64,000 nt of DNA, from assembly GCA_036925085.1 (NCBI GenBank), contig JAUPFP010000014.1, forward strand, positions 3,413,501 through 3,477,500, read 5' to 3'. The position numbers and the translations under genes are program-made. The first letter of the stretch is position 1; each line of letters begins with the position of its first letter. A model generated the notes under the pieces. That model was not told the DNA's origin. It was given only the letters and a program-made list of their open reading frames with translations, and did no database searches. The stretch is from Brachycybe producta (taxonomy: Eukaryota; Arthropoda; Diplopoda; Playtdesmida; Andrognathidae). This document shows, piece by piece, positions 58,267 through 64,000 of this stretch.

Positions 58267-59639
58267 AAACAAACAACAACATATAGAGGTGACTCAACTA
58301 TAAACTCTCTGTGTAGAATGTGGCCAATAGATAGCGCCACCTCTACTTAGAGCCCTTTTTCTTTGACCGACTTGAGCGCAAACTTTGCAAAAAAAAATTC
58401 AAGAATCTCTTTATAAAATGATGTGACAATATCAGAATAAGTAAAAGCACCGAAGAACACTTTTAAAAAGAGAATACACAATTAATTTCTCATACTAATG
58501 CTCACTCATGACATTCTTTGCTAATATGGAGTTTTGTTACCTCTATAAACTCACAGTGAACCAATAGGGACGACACAAGAAGATAAATCTCGTACAATAT
58601 CGCAAACTATTTTATTTTTTATTCTCGTTTTTACTGGATTTCGAGAATTCAATTTTATCCTAAGGTATCCAGTAAAATACGAATAAAAATTAAAATAGTT
58701 TGCCCACACTTACGACCAAGGGGCCGACATTAAAGAAAATCATGTACAAGATTCACAAAGATTCACAGTAAATCCTGTATTATGGAAAGTCATTTTACTT
58801 TTTATCCGCGTTTTACTGGATATTCAGATTAGAATTGAAATTTGAAAATTCAGTTAAACGCTGATAAAGGTAAAATGGCTTGCGATACCCTACGAGATTC
58901 ACCTCCAGTGTCCTTCCCCTTGCATACGACAGTTACGAGTTACTGTGAATCTCGGTGAATCTCGTGCGTGATTTTCATTTATGTGGTTCCCCCTTGATAC
59001 GAGAGCATAAAGTGCTGCTACCTACAGATCGACTAAGAAACTATAAATGCTCGCTATACCGTGCTGCCATCTATCAGAGCAGCAACAAAACAAAATTTGT
59101 ATTAAATCATATTCATAAGTTTAATTTAATATTCATTAAAATCATCTAAATCAATAAAAACTAAAAACTACATATTTTAAAAGCAAAATTTATCTATAAA
59201 TGCAAATTGACCTATTAATAATATTATTCTCAATAAATATCTTTCTGAGAAATAATATTTTTATTTATTTTTTGTTTTTTTATGAGATTAATTTATTCAG
59301 AAACATCAGAGAAATAACTATGGTTGCCATGGCAACAGTAAACAATAACAATAACTGGTCAAATAATAAAATAAATTATTCAAGCAAAAATGCAATAATT
59401 TCATTGGATGTTTTTATTTTCATTTCTTCTTGTCTATAATATATTCACAAGAGATTTTTTTTTCCCTACCACCTACTTCTCCCCACCCCCTCCCTCACCA
59501 CACACACACACAGCACTAATTAGTTTGCATAAAATTGTTATTAATTTGATGGAGTGAGGGGGCCCAGAAAAAAGGGCTCCATATAAAAATCAGCTGTTAA
59601 TCGATCTTTAATTATTCTTGTTATTCAGGAAGAAAATAT

Positions 59640-60010
59640 GTGCGTTAGAAACTAGAATGGTAGCTGAATCAATTTATACTAATATATGGACAAAAATTTT
59701 AAAAAAATATTGTCTACTTAAAGTTGGGGCATTTTCAAAGTGATATAAAAAGTTTATTTTAAAAGATTTCCTAGTTTTTCGAATAGTTTGCCAAGCGATA
59801 TGGTTGAGCTCATACATATCTCTCTAAAGTTTTAAATTTGAGTTTGTTAAATTTTGTTGAATTATCTCCATTTGTATAAATTGTTTGTAAAATGTTATTG
59901 TAAATGCACCATTTTTATTCGTTAATTTTATAGATTACTTGTGTACTTTTTGTACCCTTTATGTATTAGCCACATGTCAGCTTTGTCTTGTGTTCCTTTG
60001 TGGCAAATAA

Positions 60011-60043
<33 letters not shown>

Positions 60044-60245
60044 TTAAAAAACCTTCTAGTTTCTAAGACACTGTCAAGATTCTCTAAATTTTGCACCTTA
60101 TTATTATTATTATTAATAGTATTATTATTATTGTTATTGTTATTATTCTTCTTCTTATTATTACTATTATTATTATTATTATTATTATTACTAATATTAT
60201 TATTATTATTAAAAAAAAACTTCTAGTTTCTAAAACACTTTCAAA
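59640..60245. repeat. family A arms separated by (ATT)n microsatellites
   Basis: Left arm at 59645 (GTTAGAAACTAGAATGGTAG). Two right arms (about 60050-60075 and 60220-60245, both CTTCTAGTTTCTAA) lie beyond ATT repeats at 60012-60042 and 60098-60210. Confidence 0.6.
60098..60210 (+). repeat. (ATT)n microsatellite, interrupted
   Basis: About 35 ATT-like units with G and C interruptions. A shorter pure run lies at 60012-60042. Confidence 0.9.
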
Positions 60246-60889
60246 TTTCTCTAAATTTTACACCTGAAAGACAGTATAAATTAATAATTTAATAACAGTC
60301 TATTATGTGATGATTTTTTTATTTTTATGCAAATTTAAAATATCATTTATTAATATATCCATGACAACTTTTCCAACGAAAATAAAAAATGATTTCAAGA
60401 CTTTATCAAAAGCTTCTTTTATAAAAATAACAATCTAAAAACTTAATCAATGAGATGACGTCACACACAAAAAAAAAAACTTCCACTTTCTATATTTAAT
60501 ATGCTAAAATATACCATATTATGGCTAATATTTTATATATTGCAAATAACAAAGTACAGCTCTGATGAACGATTTTAAATTTACATATTTTAAGCCCCTC
60601 AGACCCCCCCCTCCACCCCCTCAGCTTTTCTTCAAACATTTTTTTTAAGAAAAAAAAAGTCCTCTTAAGACTTATTTATCTTTTTAGCCGCTTAATAAAC
60701 AGAAGAATTAAAGTTGTTTTTGTTTCTAGGAGATTTTGGGATTTTTTTCTTCTATTTTTCTCTTTTGAAAAAGCTCAAATTTCATTTTTTTGTTGTTGCT
60801 TTCTTTCATGTGTAAAAGTCTCAATATATATTTATATAATATACTGTATAAATCCCTACTACATACATATGTAGATTTTACATGTATAT

Positions 60890-62035
60890 ATTATCAGTGC
60901 CTCAGAGGTAAACTGTGTTAAGTCATATTTTTTTAAAAAACTAAAATGGGTAGCTGAATCACATCATAGTATTTTCACGTTTGATATTTTTCAAAATAAA
61001 CTTTTTATGTCAGTATGAAAATAACCCAACTTTAAACAGACATTATAAAAAGCTTATTTTATAAGATATCCATATGAATGTCTTAGAGGAAAACTGTGTT
61101 AAGTCACTTTTTTTTTTTTAAAAACCACGATTTTTACATGTTATGAATCCGCTTGTCAGGTTCTATCAGTGGTAAACAGTGTTTAGTCAACAGTTTTACT
61201 CATCGGTCGCTAGATAGTGGAATACCATGTTAAGTCCTATTCCCTTCAATGAACAGATACTATTTTAATTTTTGTCTACAGAAAGGTTATTTTATAATAT
61301 ATCCATATGAGTGCCTTAGAGAAAAACTGTGTTAAGTCACTTTTTTATATAAAAAAAAAGGTGACTTAACACAGTTTTCCTCTAATGAATCAGTTTGTCA
61401 AGTTCTATCAGCGATAAACAGCGTTAAGTGAACAGTTTTACACACTGGCGGCTAGATGGTGGTATACTATGTTAAGTCCTATTCCCTTCAATGAACAGAA
61501 AAGCTTTCAAATGATTGACTCCCCTTGTAAAAATGTAGGTTTTGTGACTTAACACAGTTTACCTCTGATGCACTGATATAAAAACTAAAAAGCTCTATAG
61601 AAATGACTTAAAATTGTAAAATAAACTAGAAAACATCAACAAACCTATAACCCTAGAAGAAAAATTCCCCGTGAACCTTCTAGTTTTTAAATAGAAAATT
61701 AAAAAACAGTCCAAATCAACCTACTTACCCATACAATTTTAACATGGGAATATCAAAACACTAAATAATATCAGTGACTCAAGAGGTAAACTGTGTTAAG
61801 TCACGGTTTTTTTTTTTAAGAAACCCCACGATTTTTATATCTTATGAATCAGCTTGTCAAGTTCCATTAGCGGTAAACAGTGTTAAGTCCAAAGTTTTAC
61901 ACATCGGTAACTTGATGGTGGTATACCATGTTAAGTGCTATTCCCTTCAATGAACAGAAAAAACTTTCAAATGACTGACTCCACTGTGAAATTTATGATT
62001 GGTGACTTAACACAGTTTACCTCTGAGGCACTCAT
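60890..62035. repeat. cluster of foldback units with AACTGTGTTAAGTCAC ends (family H)
   Basis: TCAGAGGTAAACTGTGTTAA or its complement occurs at about 60902, 61085, 61318, 61360 (inverted), 61553 (inverted), 61782 and 62005 (inverted). Between the ends is a unit with TCAAGTTCTATCAG and TACCATGTTAAGTCCTATTC. At least three nested or adjacent palindromes are present. Confidence 0.75.
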
Positions 62036-62321
62036 ATTCGAAACACAATCTTTTGAATTTTTATGAAAATTTCTAAGAAAAATTTTTAAGAAAAAAGTGA
62101 AAATAATAGATTTCGGTTCCAATTCAAGAACGTAACTTGAACTTTTATCTTGAACTCTCTGAGAACAGGGTTCCAATTTCCAGCATAGAAAAAAAAAAAA
62201 CCAGGGGTCAGGTCATTAAATTTGCATTTGATTGCAATTAATAAAACAGATTTTGTATTTAATTTTGTAAATTTTAATATGTATTTGAAGGTCAAGTGTC
62301 AACTTTTAAATTTGGTCAATA

Positions 62322-62424
62322 TGTTGCGTTTATAGTCGGGTATAAATCGCGTTTTTGCATGCAATTTCAATATTCAAAAAGGAATCATAGAAGAAGAAAA
62401 AACATGACTATAAACGCAGCATTA
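62322..62424. repeat. short palindrome with TGCGTTTATAGTC ends (family N)
   Basis: TTGCGTTTATAGTC and GACTATAAACGCAG are inverted. Same family as 16664-16742. Confidence 0.55.
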
Positions 62425-62841
62425 AGTTTTGAAGAAGTGACTCAAATGAAGACCAATAAAAACGATTTTGCTTTTTTTTTTTTTGTAAAAATAAAAAAGC
62501 CCCTTAAAATGAATGTAACGGGAAGTATTTGTTTGACAGTGTGACAAGTCCAAAAAATAAACACTAAGATAATATTACATTTATCCCTATATACATATAC
62601 AATAAAAAGTAACTAAATTCCCATATGGGTCCTAAAAATAACCCCCCCCCCTTCCCATTTCTCCCTTAAATCTCTTTCAAAACAAAAACTAAACTCTCTT
62701 TTCTTATGTTTACACACAGAAAAGAGAAGTTAATAAATCCCTAACGTAATTTATCTCTTTGAATGAACCTAAACATATGTCCTTATAAATAAGGGACCCA
62801 TTTATAAACTATATACTCTCCTCCAGTCCTCTCTCTCTACC

Positions 62842-63048
62842 ACAGGCAATTAGAAATAGGAGAGAACTTCAGTTGGCTCCGCCCTTTTTATGACGACCGG
62901 CAACTTCTAATTTGGTTTGTTGTGTGGTTTCAAGTTGAAAAGGGCGGAGCATGTGACGTCAGACTACATAACCAACCAATTAGAAGTTGCCAGTCGTCAT
63001 AAAAAGGGCGGAGCCAACTGAAGTTCTCTCCGATTTCTAACTGCCTGT
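62842..63048. mobile_element. family D foldback MITE, full-length single copy
   Basis: Starts ACAGGCAATTAGAAATAGG and ends TTCTAACTGCCTGT. CTCTCTACC flanks both sides (62833-62841 and 63049-63057), though this flank is low complexity. This 207-bp copy is the best single reference unit for the family. Confidence 0.85.
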
Positions 63049-63105
63049 CTCTCTACCTCTTTTATCTTTCAAAATGTCTACTTTTCAATATAAATATAAT
63101 AATTA

Positions 63106-63440
63106 TGGCTAGGATTTTTATACAAAATATCATAGTTAAATGTTTCTCAATTTGTGGCCCAAGTGCCAATTATGAAGAATAGTCATCGATAATTAGAACA
63201 ACTGTAATTATGATTTTTCTAATCAAAAAAGACTGGTTAGAGGATAGATTTCTGGTTACCATCAGTTGTCAACTAGAAAGTTCTAACCTCTAATCAGGTG
63301 TTTTTTGATTTAAAAAACCATAGTTGTTATTTGATATATCTGGATTTAAATCGAGGATTGTTGCTTCAAAATTTTAACTATTGGGCCATAGATTGAGAAA
63401 CATTTGCTTGATTTTCCATAAAAATCCTAGCCCTAATGAT
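63106..63440. mobile_element. family B hAT-like MITE
   Basis: GGCTAGGATTTTTATACAAA on the left and CCATAAAAATCCTAGCC on the right, with the interior CTCAATTTGTGGCCCAAG and GTTGTCAACTAGAAAG. It is longer than the other copies. Confidence 0.75.
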
Positions 63441-63917
63441 AATAATATAATATTTAGAGCCCAATTTTTAGAAAAATTGAGAGTCCTAATGGAGTTTATT
63501 CTCACAAATCTCAAGGATTAAGTTTTGAGTCTGAAACCGTGATCAAATAAAATTCTATATTGAGGCACGAATCATCCAGGGCTCCATTTTAGGACTAATA
63601 ATAATATTAATACTCTCCCCCCCCCCCACTCCTCCCCCTAAATCTCACTTCTGTGCAACTTTCAATTCTGTATTTATTTATATATTTTTTTTACTACTGT
63701 TTTATCTGAATTGATTTCTCATTTAGATAAAACAATGCAAATTATATTTATATATTATTCTAATAATAATAATAATAATAAGCATCTCTCCATACAAACT
63801 TTAACGATGCTAGAAATAATAATAAATAATAATAGTAATAATGATAATGCTTGTTATAATTCTGTTACCTTTTGTGTTAATTCTTTATAGGCATTCAACT
63901 TGAAAAATCAAACAAAA

Positions 63918-63993
63918 AAGAAACAGATTTTTGTCTATGTTTTCAGTTCCATTCACATCCAAAAAATGTATACAAAGCAAAAATCTGTTTCTT
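63918..63993. repeat. hairpin at the right edge
   Basis: AAGAAACAGATTTTTG and CAAAAATCTGTTTCTT are perfect inverted repeats about 45 bases apart. It may be the end of another foldback element. Confidence 0.55.
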
Positions 63994-64000
63994 CTTCATA

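Larger units (their letters stand above)
58267..64000. other. right-hand repeat-rich intergenic region
   Basis: No gene is recognisable. Besides the elements listed, there are two related palindromes at about 58605-58705 and 58790-58880 (TTTTACTGGAT and ATCCAGTAAAA type), a C-rich tract near 59466-59510, and a C9 run near 63617. Confidence 0.55.

Overview
This is an AT-rich eukaryotic window with intron-split genes and almost no bacterial-style features. An arthropod, perhaps a crustacean, is the best guess. The reasons are a single-domain peritrophin-A (CBM14) cuticle-type protein, TTAGG telomere-like runs inside a repeat, and a prohormone-like precursor; the species itself cannot be named from the sequence. 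About nine tenths of the window is intron or intergenic DNA packed with short palindromic (foldback) mobile elements.

Layout. 1-320 holds the 3' end of an unidentified plus-strand gene. 603-1981 (minus) is the last exon of a Thr/Pro/His-rich protein whose upstream exons I could not fix. 2854-5193 (minus) is a complete two-exon secreted CBM14 protein (732 aa). 5.2-15.4 kb is repeat-rich intergenic DNA. 15359-19133 (minus) is a five-exon gene for a 505-aa secreted, acidic, cysteine-free precursor with basic cleavage sites, which I interpret as a neuroendocrine prohormone or granin-like protein of no family I recognise. 19.1-28.8 kb is repeats only. 28802-47194 (minus) is a complete 22-exon choline-transporter-like gene (SLC44A2/4/5 type, 686 aa). 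47.2-53.6 kb is dominated by a >2 kb inverted repeat. 53652-55787 (plus) is a complete nine-exon mitochondrial medium-chain acyl-CoA dehydrogenase (413 aa). 55936-57938 (minus) is a complete eleven-exon C9orf78/Tls1 splicing-factor homologue (338 aa), convergent with the dehydrogenase. 58-64 kb is repeats only.

Exon joins were made by hand from GT/GC-AG sites, reading phase and remembered family conservation. All four complete gene models sum to an exact multiple of three and end on a stop. The genes do not form a functional operon-like unit; they are a housekeeping and secretory mix typical of a compact arthropod gene neighbourhood.

The most striking content is the mobile DNA. A foldback family with ACAGGCA ends makes 9-bp target duplications. 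It occurs as single copies, as a dimer inside one target duplication, and as a five-unit array inside one target duplication. Members of it, or of a second 9-bp-duplicating family, sit directly upstream of three of the four complete genes, bringing CRE-like, Sp1-like and NRF1-like motifs. Another recurrent repeat motif closely resembles the CTCF core site.
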